From assembly GCF_001598495.1 (NCBI RefSeq), contig NZ_BCZB01000013.1, positions 1 through 64,000 of the forward strand: a stretch of DNA of 64,000 bases. The letters are read 5' to 3'. Source of the DNA: Neokomagataea thailandica NBRC 106555 (GTDB lineage: Bacteria; Pseudomonadota; Alphaproteobacteria; Acetobacterales; Acetobacteraceae). Position 1 is the first letter of the stretch. Each line of letters opens with the position of its first letter. Position numbers and translations under genes: made by a program. Shown in pieces: positions 46,944 to 55,832 of the stretch. Under the pieces are notes generated by a model, which did no database searches, was not told the origin of the DNA, and saw nothing but the letters and a program-made list of their open reading frames with translations.

Positions 46944-47816
46944 GTGATCAAGCCACTAAAAAAAGCAGTTCTTCCTGTAGCAGGTCTGGGAACGCGCTTT
47001 CTTCCAGCTACTAAAGCAATGCCCAAAGAGATGTTGCCGGTCGTTGATAAGCCGCTCATTCAGTACGCTATTGATGAAGCACGCGCTGCCGGTATAGAAG
47101 AGTTTTGCCTCGTTACAGGCCGTGGTAAAGATAGTCTGATTGACTATTTCGATATTGCTTATGAACTTCAGGCGACTTTGAAAGAACGCGGTAAAATTTC
47201 TGCGCTTGAAGCGTTGGCGCCGAGTAGCATGGAGCCGGGATCGTTTGTGGCGGTCCGTCAGCAAGAGCCTCTGGGGCTAGGGCATGCGATTTGGTGTGCA
47301 CGTTCTTTCATTGGTGAGGACCCTTTTGCTATTTTGCTGCCAGATGACATCGTTAAGAGCGAGAAAAGCTGCGTAGCGCAATTGGTCGAAGCGTATAATC
47401 AAACGGGTGGCAATGTTGTTGCCGTCACGGAAGTCCCGCGTGAGCAAACGAACCGTTATGGTATTTTGGATGTCGGTGTTGATGACGGTAAGTTGGTTGA
47501 GGTGAAGGGGCTGGTTGAAAAGCCTAAGCCTGAAGATGCACCATCTAATCTGTCGATCATTGGGCGCTATGTGTTGACGGCTGATGTGATGAAGCATCTT
47601 TCCAAGTTGGAGCGTGGCGCAGGTAATGAAGTGCAATTGACCGACGCCATGGCAAAAACCATTGGGCATGTTCCGTTCCATGGCTTGCGTTATGAAGGTA
47701 CGCGCTATGATTGCGGTGACAAGGCGGGTTTCTTAGAGGCGCAAATCGCATTCTCTATTGAGCGTCCTGACCTTGGGGATGCTGTAAAAGAATTCCTGAA
47801 GAAATATACAGCATAA
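46944..47816 (+). CDS. galU: UTP-glucose-1-phosphate uridylyltransferase
   Basis: 290-residue enzyme making UDP-glucose for exopolysaccharide, cellulose, LPS and trehalose pathways. KKAVLPVAGLGTRFLPATKA (residues 5-24) is the nucleotide-binding start with GxGTRxLPxTK. PKEMLPVVDKPLIQYAIDEA and the later YDCGDKAGFLEA are standard. The start is a GTG at 46944, with GAGG five bases upstream; the frame opens at a TTG at 46923 but the GTG gives the family's MIKP(L/V)KKAV beginning. It is preceded by tRNA-Leu and followed by a terminator. It is the sugar-nucleotide supplier most likely to feed the glycosyltransferases at the right end. Confidence 0.94.
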   Translation: MIKPLKKAVLPVAGLGTRFLPATKAMPKEMLPVVDKPLIQYAIDEARAAGIEEFCLVTGRGKDSLIDYFDIAYELQATLKERGKISALEALAPSSMEPGSFVAVRQQEPLGLGHAIWCARSFIGEDPFAILLPDDIVKSEKSCVAQLVEAYNQTGGNVVAVTEVPREQTNRYGILDVGVDDGKLVEVKGLVEKPKPEDAPSNLSIIGRYVLTADVMKHLSKLERGAGNEVQLTDAMAKTIGHVPFHGLRYEGTRYDCGDKAGFLEAQIAFSIERPDLGDAVKEFLKKYTA

Positions 47817-47835
47817 CATTTGCTCATGTGATGAT

Positions 47836-47880
47836 GAAAAAGGTGGTTTCCTTTTGTTAGGAGCCGCCTTTTTCTTTTTT
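47836..47880 (+). terminator. Terminator of galU
   Basis: GAAAAAGGTGG with CCGCCTTTTTC forms a long stem with small mismatches, followed by TTTTTT. It lies 19 bp after the galU stop and 15 bp before the DUF3553 gene. Confidence 0.8.
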
Positions 47881-47895
47881 AGGGAAAGATTGGCT

Positions 47896-48081
47896 ATGGT
47901 CGGTAAAGTCTACCAGTCATTTTTAGAGCCTGGTCAAATGGTCAAGCATCCGGGGTATCCGGAATGGGGGTGGGGGCAGGTCCAGTCGGCTATTGCTGAA
48001 CGTGTCACCGTGACGTTTGAGCATCAGGGTAAGGTTGTGATCGATGCAACGCGTGTGCATTTGGATGCCGTTGATCCCTAA
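47896..48081 (+). CDS. DUF3553 domain protein
   Basis: 61-residue protein. FLEPGQMVKHPGYPEWGWGQVQS matches DUF3553, also found as a C-terminal domain of some alphaproteobacterial helicases; quoted in part as PGQMVKHPGYPEWGWGQVQS. It resembles the SH3-like RNAP-binding fold in which such proteins may act, but this is inferred. The ATG at 47896 has AGGGAAAGA upstream; an upstream ATG at 47854 lies in the galU terminator. Its 3' end overlaps the start of comF by up to 38 bp. Confidence 0.82.
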   Translation: MVGKVYQSFLEPGQMVKHPGYPEWGWGQVQSAIAERVTVTFEHQGKVVIDATRVHLDAVDP

Positions 48082-48880
48082 AATTTTTTCGAGTACGCGC
48101 GCTGTGCGGCAAACAATAAGCCGTACCTGCTTGAATACTGTGTTCCCACCATGCTGTGATATGTGTGGTGCGGATGTCGAAGGTACTGGCGGGTTTTGTG
48201 GCGAGTGTTTTGCTCAGATGCGCCCGATTATTAAGCCATATTGTGAGCAATGTGGTGTGCCTTTGGCTGCGTCGGGTTTTGCTGACCAGCAAGGTGTTTG
48301 TGCGTTCTGTGCGAGCACTGCGCCGCCGTGGAATAGAATGCGGGCCGCATTCATCTACGATGATTGGTTGCGGCAGCTTATTTTGCCACTAAAATACGCC
48401 GATAGAACAGAAAATGCGCGTATTCTGGCACGAGAAATGTGGCGATCCGGGGAAGATATTCTGCGTGATGCAAATTTCTTGCTGCCCGTGCCAGTACATA
48501 AGCGAAAATTGCGGCATAGGCGATATAATCAGGCCGCGTTACTTGCGCGTTTTTTGGCAAAAGAAAGTGGTGTTTCCTCGTTGCCAATGGCTTTGAAGCG
48601 TATCCGTAATACTCAGCCTTTGGCACGTTTAGGAAGTCGAGAGCGGAAATTGGAGGTAGAGGGTTCGATTATAGTCTCGCCCCGTTATGTTGAAAAATTA
48701 AAGGGACATCCCGTCGTTGTGATTGATGATGTCTTTACAACTGGTGCTACAATGAGTGCCTGCACACGAGCCTTGTTGGCGGCGGGTGTCAGTCGTGTGG
48801 ATCTGTTGGTTGCGGGACGAGCAGGAAACATGGAAGAAGATAGGCAGAAAGTAACATCAGCGTTGAGAGATTATGCCTAA
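48044..48880 (+). CDS. comF: ComF family protein, zinc-finger phosphoribosyltransferase
   Basis: 278-residue ComF-type protein. The N-terminal double zinc ribbon has CCDMCG, CGECF, CEQCG and CAFC. The C-terminal phosphoribosyltransferase domain has the PRPP loop VVVIDDVFTTGATMSA. Two in-frame starts are possible, 48044 (AAGG nine bases upstream) and 48065; the first overlaps the DUF3553 gene by 38 bp, so coupling is likely. ComF takes part in DNA uptake in transformable bacteria, but homologues are widespread in non-transformable ones. It overlaps grxC by 8 bp. yifB (comM-like) is the only other competence-related gene here. Confidence 0.9.
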   Translation: MQRVCIWMPLIPKIFSSTRAVRQTISRTCLNTVFPPCCDMCGADVEGTGGFCGECFAQMRPIIKPYCEQCGVPLAASGFADQQGVCAFCASTAPPWNRMRAAFIYDDWLRQLILPLKYADRTENARILAREMWRSGEDILRDANFLLPVPVHKRKLRHRRYNQAALLARFLAKESGVSSLPMALKRIRNTQPLARLGSRERKLEVEGSIIVSPRYVEKLKGHPVVVIDDVFTTGATMSACTRALLAAGVSRVDLLVAGRAGNMEEDRQKVTSALRDYA

Positions 48881-49133
48881 GATTGAAATTTATACGCAGC
48901 CGTATTGCCCATTTTGTGTGCAAGCCGTTGCGTTGTTGACGTCTAAAGGGGTGGAGTTTCAAGACATTAATGCTCCACGCGGAACGCCTGAGCGGGCTGA
49001 ATCTATCCAGCGATCAGGTCGTCAGACGGTGCCGCAAACTTTTGTAGATGGGCAAGCTCTTGGTGGGTGCGATGATTTGCTCGCACTGGAGCGCTCAGGG
49101 CGTTTGGATGCCGTGCTTGGGTTAACTGCGTGA
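48873..49133 (+). CDS. grxC: Glutaredoxin 3
   Basis: 86-residue dithiol glutaredoxin. The active site is CPFC (12-15), preceded by IEIYTQPY, and the glutathione-binding TVPQTFVDG and GGCDDLLALE blocks follow. Length and the lack of an N-terminal extension fit GrxC. It reduces disulfides and glutathione mixed disulfides in the cytoplasm. Its start overlaps the comF end by 8 bp and its stop overlaps the GTG of the DUF2147 gene by 4 bp (GTGA), so DUF3553-comF-grxC-DUF2147 form one coupled run. Confidence 0.94.
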   Translation: MPKIEIYTQPYCPFCVQAVALLTSKGVEFQDINAPRGTPERAESIQRSGRQTVPQTFVDGQALGGCDDLLALERSGRLDAVLGLTA

Positions 49134-49624
49134 GGTTGAAAGTCCTTTCTCGGGCCGCATGTGCGGCTGTGCTCACCCTTCTTTCGGTACAAGGGGGCGC
49201 GTTATATGCTGCGCCTCCACCCTCAGCCTCTTCAGAGGTGGAAGGCTTGTGGTTGTCTCAAGATAAAGACGGTATTTTTGATGTTAAACCCTGTGATGGT
49301 GCGCATGGTGGTGAGGTGTGTGGCTGGCTCGTTGGTTTGGATTATGTCGAGCATGTCCCGAGGGATGTAACGGGGCGTTCTGAATGCCACCTGATGATGA
49401 TGACAGATTTTGCTCCTCTGGATGGGCAAAAATGGCAAGGTCATATTTTAGACCCACGTACCGGGCATATGTATCAGGCGCGTATTTGGAATGAGGGGAG
49501 CAATACCCTCAAGCTAAGAGGGTTTGTTCTGGGAGTGCCCTTATTGGGGGAGACGCAGACATGGACGCGGTATGAGGGGCCTCCTGTGGACACAGAATGT
49601 CATATGGTAAAAATGCCCCAATAA
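49130..49624 (+). CDS. DUF2147 secreted protein
   Basis: 164-residue exported protein with a signal peptide ending near ALYA-AP. The DUF2147 pattern is clear: GLWLSQDKDGIFDVKPC, CGWLVGLD, then GHILDPRTGHMYQARIW and LKLRGFV-G-PLLGETQTW, in short blocks. Four cysteines, in the order Cys-Cys-Cys-Cys across the domain, may form disulfides in the periplasm. It starts with GTG overlapping grxC. DUF2147 proteins are small beta-rich periplasmic proteins of uncertain role, and no function is assigned. Confidence 0.85.
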   Translation: MRLKVLSRAACAAVLTLLSVQGGALYAAPPPSASSEVEGLWLSQDKDGIFDVKPCDGAHGGEVCGWLVGLDYVEHVPRDVTGRSECHLMMMTDFAPLDGQKWQGHILDPRTGHMYQARIWNEGSNTLKLRGFVLGVPLLGETQTWTRYEGPPVDTECHMVKMPQ

Positions 49625-49707
49625 TATATAATTTTTTAAAATTCGGTGCTTGTGCCATGATGTGGCAGCTTTGGCAGAGCTCATGATAAAAAGGAGCACA
49701 GTTCTCT

Positions 49708-50985
49708 ATGTCTAACCCTGTTTCTCGCCGTGAATTTGCGGTTGGTCTTGCTGCTGGAACGGCCGCGATTGGTTTGACAGGTACTGTTTGTGCTGCCGAT
49801 AACACGGTGACAGACGCAGTGCCTGTTCCTCCTCCTCTGCCTAAACCAGTGTCAAAAACGATTTGTTTTGTTGGCGGTTACACGAAACATGGCCCGCCGG
49901 GTGGTGCAGGTAACGGGCAGGGCATTGCTGTCTTTGAGATGGACCGTGTTACAGGGGCTTTAGTCCCGGTGACGACCTTTACCGATATTGCGAGCCCGTC
50001 TTTTATTACGCTTTCTGCGGATCATCGCTTTTTGTACGCTTTGAGCGAAATTAGTGATTACGATAAGAACGGCAATGGTTCTCTCACCGCGTTTGAGGTG
50101 AACCAGCAGACGGGTTCTTTGCGTAAAATTAATACGGTAAGTTCGTGCGGCTCTGTTCCTGCTCATCTGAGTGTTCACCATTCGGGGCGCTATGTGATGG
50201 TAGCGAATTATATGGGCGGCTCGGTTGCAGTATTCCCGATTCGTTCAGATGGCTCCTTGGGGGCAGCGACGGATGTTGTGCATAACTCCGGGCCACGCCA
50301 GCCAGATCGTGCAGCGGATAATCCGCAGGGTAATTTCGCTGTCTCTGACCACTCAGGAGCGCACCCACATATGATTCGGTCTGATCCGTCCGGTCGGTTT
50401 GTGCTGGTGGATGATGCCGGTCTGGATCGGGTGTATGTGTGGACGTTGAATTTAACGACTGGGAAATTAGAGCCAGCAAAAACACCCTATTACGATATGG
50501 AGCCCGGCTCGGCTCCTCGCCATTTTGAGTTCAATCATACAGGCCGGATTGTTTATAATCTGTGTGAACAAGACTCAAAAATTGTTGTTTCTACCTTTGA
50601 TCCGGAAACAGGGTCTCTGAATAATATTCAGACGGTGAGCACGGTGACATCTCATTTCCGTGGTTCAACGTTGGCGGCAGAAATTCTAATTTCTGCGAGC
50701 GGTAAGTATGTTTACGCTTCCAACCGCTTGGGTGATTCTTTGGCTGTCTTCGCCATTGGTGATGATGGTACGCTGACGCTGCAAGATGAGGTGTGGATGC
50801 ATGCCGATTACGGGCGTGCGATGATGTTTGATCCATCAGGAACATTCTTGTTCTGCGCAAATCAGCGTTCTGATGCGGTGACAGCATTTAAAGTTGATAA
50901 AGATACTGGGCAATTGGCATTCACCAATCATTTTACGCCGATTGGTAGCCCAACGACGTTTGCGTTTATGGATACGAAAGTCTGA
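49708..50985 (+). CDS. Tat-exported beta-propeller lactonase (Pgl family)
   Basis: 425-residue protein of the lactonase/6-phosphogluconolactonase seven-bladed propeller family. A Tat signal SRREFAVGLAAGTAAIGLTG near the start and a cleavage site near VCA-AD predict export to the periplasm. Family blocks include FVGGYTKHG, GSVPAHLSVHHSGRYVMVANY (shown as VPAHLSVHHSGRYVMVANY), GAHPHMIRSDPSGRFV and PRHFEFNHTGRIVYN. Because acetic acid bacteria oxidise glucose to gluconolactone in the periplasm, hydrolysis of glucono-delta-lactone is a sensible guess, but the substrate is not shown by sequence. AAAAGGAG precedes the ATG by about a dozen bases. It ends before a terminator. Confidence 0.86.
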   Translation: MSNPVSRREFAVGLAAGTAAIGLTGTVCAADNTVTDAVPVPPPLPKPVSKTICFVGGYTKHGPPGGAGNGQGIAVFEMDRVTGALVPVTTFTDIASPSFITLSADHRFLYALSEISDYDKNGNGSLTAFEVNQQTGSLRKINTVSSCGSVPAHLSVHHSGRYVMVANYMGGSVAVFPIRSDGSLGAATDVVHNSGPRQPDRAADNPQGNFAVSDHSGAHPHMIRSDPSGRFVLVDDAGLDRVYVWTLNLTTGKLEPAKTPYYDMEPGSAPRHFEFNHTGRIVYNLCEQDSKIVVSTFDPETGSLNNIQTVSTVTSHFRGSTLAAEILISASGKYVYASNRLGDSLAVFAIGDDGTLTLQDEVWMHADYGRAMMFDPSGTFLFCANQRSDAVTAFKVDKDTGQLAFTNHFTPIGSPTTFAFMDTKV

Positions 50986-51007
50986 TTGTATCAGCGGTCT
51001 AATGATG

Positions 51008-51038
51008 AAAAAGGCGCCCTGTTTGTGGCGCCTTTTTT
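51008..51038. terminator. Bidirectional terminator between the lactonase and ubiG
   Basis: AAAAAGGCGCC/GGCGCCTTTTTT is an 11-bp perfect stem with an 8-base loop and a T-run on each strand. It serves both converging genes. Confidence 0.92.
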
Positions 51039-51042
51039 GTAT

Positions 51043-51810
51043 TTAGTCCTTGGTGAAGATCGCGATGTAATTAATGCCCGTATCGCGCGTGGTGCGCCAT
51101 TTAGGAGGGATATAAGACATACCGGCGAGATCCGTCATGCGCAGGCCGGCATTGCGCCCCATGCGCGCTAATTCTTCGGGTTTAATGAATTTTTTCCAAT
51201 CATGAGTGCCGACTGGCAGAAGACGTAAGAGATATTCTGCGCCGAATTTGGCGAAAGCGTATGAGCGGGCTGTACGGTTAAGTGTGGAAACTGCAATCAT
51301 TCCACCAGGGAGCGTTAGGTCTGCTAGAAGCTTTAGAAAGGCTTGTGGATCTGTGACGTGCTCAATGATTTCAAGCGCAGAAATGACATCAAATTGCTGT
51401 CCTTCTTCCACAAGGGTTTCAGCGCTGCCATTGCGGTAAGAAAGGGCAGCAGCACTCTCAGGTAAAGGGTGTTCTATGAGGTGTGCCTTAGCGGCTTCGA
51501 TGCCTGCGGTGCTGGCATCTAGGCCGAGAGTGTTAAAGCCGAGTTTTGCAAAAGCTTCACTAGCCAGACCCGCGCCACATCCGATGTCTAGAAGAGACAA
51601 GCATGCGCCACGTGCTGTTTGCAGTGGGGTGATACGTTCTGCGACCCATTCCGTGCGAAGGGGGTTCATGGCGTGGAGGGGGGCCATGGGGCCGCGCGGG
51701 TTCCACCAGTCATGAGCGAGCGCGCTAAAATGCGCGATTTCATCTTCTGAAACGGAGTGCTGGGTGGGTTTTGAGGTAACTGTAGAGGAAAAATCGTTCT
51801 CAGAGGCCAT
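51043..51810 (-). CDS. ubiG: Ubiquinone biosynthesis O-methyltransferase
   Basis: 255-residue SAM-dependent methyltransferase catalysing both O-methylations of ubiquinone. HFSALAHDWWNPRGPMAPLH is the UbiG-specific start. Motif I is LDIGCGAGLASEAFA, with the later FDVISALEIIEHV. Both the WW and the GGMIAVSTLNRT segment agree with the family. Length is normal. It is divergent from lysC by 176 bp, a pair conserved in alphaproteobacteria. UbiG feeds the ubiquinone pool needed by membrane dehydrogenases of acetic acid bacteria. Confidence 0.94.
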   Translation of the reverse strand: MASENDFSSTVTSKPTQHSVSEDEIAHFSALAHDWWNPRGPMAPLHAMNPLRTEWVAERITPLQTARGACLSLLDIGCGAGLASEAFAKLGFNTLGLDASTAGIEAAKAHLIEHPLPESAAALSYRNGSAETLVEEGQQFDVISALEIIEHVTDPQAFLKLLADLTLPGGMIAVSTLNRTARSYAFAKFGAEYLLRLLPVGTHDWKKFIKPEELARMGRNAGLRMTDLAGMSYIPPKWRTTRDTGINYIAIFTKD

Positions 51811-51986
51811 GGGAATGATCCTTATTGGCAGAAGTCCGGTCGAGATTGGCTGGACGCAGCGTGACGAGAGAGGTATGTGGACCGGCGGGTTTGTTGAAGA
51901 AAACCATCTGGATTATTTCAGCATGTTCTTTCCGATGCCAGACCCGCGCGCGCAATGCCAGACCATGACCTGGAGTTCTGAACGCG

Positions 51987-53312
51987 ATGTCCAAGACTGA
52001 CACGCCTGTTTTCGTTTCTCATACTGATACGATGTCCCCCTCGATTAAAAGCGGCGAGGCGATGGGTAAACGCAAAACAATCGTCATGAAATTTGGCGGC
52101 ACGTCAGTAGGTACTATTGAACGCATTCGTGTTGTGGCGGAACGTGTGAAGGCTGAAGTTGAGCGCGGGCATCGGGTTGCTGTTGTCGTATCAGCTATGT
52201 CCGGAGTGACCAATCGTATGGTTGGTTATTGTGCCGAACTCGACACAATGGCAGATCCGCGTGAGTATGATGCAGTGGTTGCGTCAGGTGAACAAGTGAC
52301 AAGCGGTCTTGTCGCGATTGCTTTGCAAAAGCTCGGTGTGCCTGCGCGCTCTTTCCAAGGGTGGCAAATCCCACTCAAGACCGATGAGGCGCACGGTAAA
52401 GCGTCCATCGAAGGGGTTGACGGCGCTGCGTTGGAGCAGAGCCTGTCTGAGAATATCGTGCCCGTGATTGCTGGGTTCCAGGGTATCGGCCCAGATCACC
52501 GTATTGCGACGTTGGGGCGCGGTGGGTCTGACACATCAGCCGTTGCTGTTGCTGCGGCTATCCGTGCAGACCGTTGTGATATTTATACCGATGTCGATGG
52601 TATTTATACGACAGACCCGCGTATTGTGCAGCGTGCGAAGCGTCTGGACCGTATTACCTATGAAGAAATGCTCGAATTGGCTTCAGTTGGAGCCAAGGTA
52701 TTGCAGACCCGCAGTGTTGGGCTTGCAATGCGTGAAAATGTACGTGTGCGCGTCCTCTCATCCTTTGCGGAAACAGATGATGAGAGTGGATCGTTAGTGG
52801 TGAATGAGGACGAACTGATGGAAAAGGAACTCGTAGCGGGTATCGCTTACTCGCGTGATGAAGCGAAGATTTCGGTTCGTCGTATCCCTGACCGGCCCGG
52901 TATTGCAGCGGCAATTTTTGGCCCCCTCGCGGCGGCAAATATTAATGTTGATATGATTGTGCAGAGCATCGGTGCGGATAGCCTGAACAATATGACCTTT
53001 ACGGTCGGCCTCAGCGATGAAGAAGCGGCACGTGCTGTGCTTGAGCAACAGCGCTCTGAAATTGAGTGGGGTGAAATTCAAGCATCGCGCAACGTGACAA
53101 AGATTAGTGTTGTCGGGGTTGGGATGCGCTCCAATGCGGGTCTTGCTGCAACAATGTTCCGTACGCTTGCTGAGCGTGGGATCAATGTTCAGGTTATTTC
53201 GACCAGCGAAATTAAAATCTCAGTTCTTATTGATGCAGAATATACAGAATTGGCCATGCGCGCATTGCACACGGCTTATGGACTGGACAAAAAAGAGGAA
53301 CCTAAGACGTGA
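51987..53312 (+). CDS. lysC: Aspartate kinase
   Basis: Phosphorylates aspartate at the head of the lysine, threonine and methionine pathways. KTIVMKFGGTSVG opens the kinase domain, GRGGSDTSAVAVAAA and IYTDVDGIYTTDPR follow. Two ACT domains at the C-terminus (RRIPDRPGIAAAIFGPLAAA and VGVGMRSNAGLAATMFRT) give feedback control. The first ATG (51987) gives 441 residues with an N-terminal extension of ~26; ATG at 52032 and 52062 are alternatives and the family usually starts close to KTIVMKFGG. Its stop overlaps the next start (GTGA), so translation is coupled. Confidence 0.93.
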   Translation: MSKTDTPVFVSHTDTMSPSIKSGEAMGKRKTIVMKFGGTSVGTIERIRVVAERVKAEVERGHRVAVVVSAMSGVTNRMVGYCAELDTMADPREYDAVVASGEQVTSGLVAIALQKLGVPARSFQGWQIPLKTDEAHGKASIEGVDGAALEQSLSENIVPVIAGFQGIGPDHRIATLGRGGSDTSAVAVAAAIRADRCDIYTDVDGIYTTDPRIVQRAKRLDRITYEEMLELASVGAKVLQTRSVGLAMRENVRVRVLSSFAETDDESGSLVVNEDELMEKELVAGIAYSRDEAKISVRRIPDRPGIAAAIFGPLAAANINVDMIVQSIGADSLNNMTFTVGLSDEEAARAVLEQQRSEIEWGEIQASRNVTKISVVGVGMRSNAGLAATMFRTLAERGINVQVISTSEIKISVLIDAEYTELAMRALHTAYGLDKKEEPKT

Positions 53313-54349
53313 ATGCCACAAGTAACGCCCGTGAGACGCTGCAAAAACTCTGGCAGCCCGGCTGCGATTTCTTAGGCAGTGATGTCGCCATTCTTGGCGG
53401 TGCGATGTCTTGGGTGAGTGAGCGTAACCTTGTTTCCGCGATTTCAAATGCGGGCGGTTTTGGTGTGATTGCGTGTGGCGCAATGACACCAGAGCGCCTT
53501 GAAGAAGAAATTGTTGCAACGCAAGCGCTGACGAAGCGTCCCTTCGGTGTGAACCTTATCACCATGCACCCTGAGTTGGAGCGTCTGGTTGATGTGTGTT
53601 TGGCGCATGGTGTGACGCATATTATTTTGGCTGGCGGCGTGCCAAGCAGTGCTATTATCCGCCGCGTGCGTGATGGTGGCGCGCGTGCTGTTGGGTTTGC
53701 CCCTGCTTTGGCGCTGGGTAAGCGTTTGGTCAAAATGGGCATTGAAGCGCTTGTGATTGAAGGGTCTGAAGCTGGCGGGCATATTGGCCCCGTGTCTTTG
53801 ACGGTTCTGGCACAAGAAATTTTGCCGCATATGCGTGACGTTCCCGTGTTTGTGGCGGGCGGTTTGGGCCGAGGTGATGCGGTCGTGTCTTATCTTGAGC
53901 AAGGCGCTTCAGGTGCGCAGTTGGGTACGCTTTTTGCTGCGTCTCAAGAAAGCATTGCCCATGAGAACTTCAAAAAATCATTCTTGCGCGCCAATGCACG
54001 TGATGCTTTGACCTCGGTTCAGTTGGATGAGCAGTTCCCTGTGATTCCGGTGCGTGGTTTGGCAAATGCTGGAACGCGTGAATTCTTAAAGCATCAGGCT
54101 GAAGCGATTCGTGCATTCCAAAGCGGTGAGAAGAGCAAAGAAGACGCACAACTGTCGATCGAGCATTTCTGGGCGGGTGCATTGCGCCGCGCAGTGGTTG
54201 ATGGTGATGTTGAAAACGGTTCTGTGATGGCAGGTCAGTCCGTTGGTATGGTGAAGGAAATTCGTCCGGTTGCGGATATCATTACGGGCTTGGTTGATCA
54301 GGCGGTTGAAGCGATTGAAAAACGCGAGCAACGTATCCACGTATCCTGA
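53309..54349 (+). CDS. Nitronate monooxygenase / 2-nitropropane dioxygenase family flavoprotein
   Basis: 346-residue FMN-binding TIM barrel. ILGGAMSWVSERNLVSAISN and NAGGFGVIACGAM at the start, then EGSEAGGHIGP, where the His is the class I nitronate monooxygenase catalytic residue, and FVAGGLGRGDAV and GAQLGTLF for FMN binding. FabK-type enoyl-ACP reductases share this fold and are the main alternative. It starts with a GTG inside the lysC stop (GTGA overlap), so is translated with aspartokinase, an adjacency without an obvious metabolic reason. It may detoxify nitronates such as propionate 3-nitronate. Confidence 0.87.
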   Translation: MNATSNARETLQKLWQPGCDFLGSDVAILGGAMSWVSERNLVSAISNAGGFGVIACGAMTPERLEEEIVATQALTKRPFGVNLITMHPELERLVDVCLAHGVTHIILAGGVPSSAIIRRVRDGGARAVGFAPALALGKRLVKMGIEALVIEGSEAGGHIGPVSLTVLAQEILPHMRDVPVFVAGGLGRGDAVVSYLEQGASGAQLGTLFAASQESIAHENFKKSFLRANARDALTSVQLDEQFPVIPVRGLANAGTREFLKHQAEAIRAFQSGEKSKEDAQLSIEHFWAGALRRAVVDGDVENGSVMAGQSVGMVKEIRPVADIITGLVDQAVEAIEKREQRIHVS

Positions 54350-54404
54350 TTATTCTGCTGTACTGTCCTTGGTTTGATAGCCTTGTTTGAACGGGTTTGT
54401 ATCC

Positions 54405-55733
54405 ATGCCTACGCCCTCATCTGACCGTATGACGCCGCTTCGCTCTGATCAGCCGAGTGTTGGTACCGTGCTGCGTCATCGGCGTGAGGAGTTGGAGTGG
54501 CATATCGAGGATGTTGCACAGTGGCTGCGCATTCGGGCGCGTGTGTTGGTCGCGTTGGAATCCGATGATTTTACGTCATTACCCGGCGAAGCATATGCTG
54601 TTGGGTTTGTACGCGCCTATGCACAGGCGATGCAGTTGGATGCGACAGATCTGGTCACTCGTTTCCAGAGGGATTATCACCGCGTTTCGGGTGCAAAAAC
54701 CGAATTAGTGTTTCCGCAAGCGCAGGGGGAAAAGGGGCTTCCCCTAGGCTTGTTGATTGGTGTGGGGCTTGTCTTTGTCGCTGTGGCTTATGTCGGGTGG
54801 TATCATTTTTCATCGCATGATGAGCCTATTACAAAGCAAGTTCCGTCTCTGGCGGCATTAATGCCCAATACAGCGCATTCGGTGATGACATCTCCGCAAG
54901 TCGCGTCTGTTATGCCAAGGAAAGCACCGACAGTAGAGCAACAAGCGCCCGTTGCACCTTCGCTCGCACAGAAGAGCCCTGTCGTCGCGCCGGATCAACG
55001 GGCTGCCCTGACTGTATTCCCGGCTATGAATGATAAGATTCAGGCTAACCGGGATAAGACCGTTACGGCCGCAGAGCAGGCGGCTCCAACCGCCGAAAAG
55101 CTGGATGTATCTTCACCGCCAGATAGTGTCTCTTCTGAGAGCGCTGCGTCTGAACCTTTGATGGCGGATCAAGGGAAAACAGATCAGCAGGTGCCGCTAG
55201 AGCCCGCTCTGAGGGTTGCAGATGGGCAATTGGCGGTGCATGCGATTGCATCAGTTTGGGTGCAAATTGCGGACCATACGGGGCATGTTCTGGTATCGCG
55301 TGTTTTGTCTCAAGGAGAGAACTGGACGGGTGATGCGGTGAATGGCCCGTATCGTGTCTCGGTTGGTAATGCCGGAGGCGTCGTTTTCATGACGCATGAT
55401 GTGGTGAGTGCGCCTTTGGGGCGCAGTGGTGCGGTTATCCGGAATATATCGGTTACGGCTGAAGCTGTGCAACATGGTGCGTTTGGGCGCGGTGCGCTGC
55501 CGGTTGCGGAGCTCTCGACACCACGGGCAACGGCAGGTCAGGGAAACACTATGTCTTCATCGGTCATTGTGCCATCATCACCCACACCCGTTGCAATCCG
55601 TACGTCACATATCGTGCCTGTTGTGAAGAAGAGTCTTCCAAAAGAGACACGGCACGATGTGACAACAGATGAACTCAATGCGCGCCAACTAACGGGGCAA
55701 TCACCGAGCGGTGATGCATCATTAGGCCATTGA
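54405..55733 (+). CDS. RodZ-like protein: helix-turn-helix, membrane anchor, DUF4115
   Basis: 442-residue bitopic protein. The N-terminal HTH_25 domain (TVLRHRREELEWHIEDVAQW through LPGEAYAVGFVRAYAQAMQL) sits in the cytoplasm. A transmembrane helix (about LPLGLLIGVGLVFVAVAYVG) follows, then a Pro/Ala/Ser/Lys-rich linker of ~140 residues, and a periplasmic DUF4115 domain beginning VWVQIADHTGHVLVSR. This is the RodZ layout; RodZ tethers MreB in rod-shaped cells. The ATG at 54405 is chosen over an upstream TTG at 54387. It lies between the flavoprotein and ispG genes, as RodZ-ispG pairs do in many proteobacteria. Confidence 0.87.
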   Translation: MPTPSSDRMTPLRSDQPSVGTVLRHRREELEWHIEDVAQWLRIRARVLVALESDDFTSLPGEAYAVGFVRAYAQAMQLDATDLVTRFQRDYHRVSGAKTELVFPQAQGEKGLPLGLLIGVGLVFVAVAYVGWYHFSSHDEPITKQVPSLAALMPNTAHSVMTSPQVASVMPRKAPTVEQQAPVAPSLAQKSPVVAPDQRAALTVFPAMNDKIQANRDKTVTAAEQAAPTAEKLDVSSPPDSVSSESAASEPLMADQGKTDQQVPLEPALRVADGQLAVHAIASVWVQIADHTGHVLVSRVLSQGENWTGDAVNGPYRVSVGNAGGVVFMTHDVVSAPLGRSGAVIRNISVTAEAVQHGAFGRGALPVAELSTPRATAGQGNTMSSSVIVPSSPTPVAIRTSHIVPVVKKSLPKETRHDVTTDELNARQLTGQSPSGDASLGH

Positions 55734-55832
55734 TCTGGAATAAATCATCATCCGCCTCTAAAATGGTCGGACGATTGAAGAAAACGCAGAACCTGACAGG
55801 CCCGGTCTGGTCCGGGCACGAAGAGGATTAAC

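Noticed and set aside
51764-52003. Short frames on both strands between ubiG and lysC
   Set aside because: They overlap both genes, have no ribosome site and no family resemblance; the gap more likely holds promoters.
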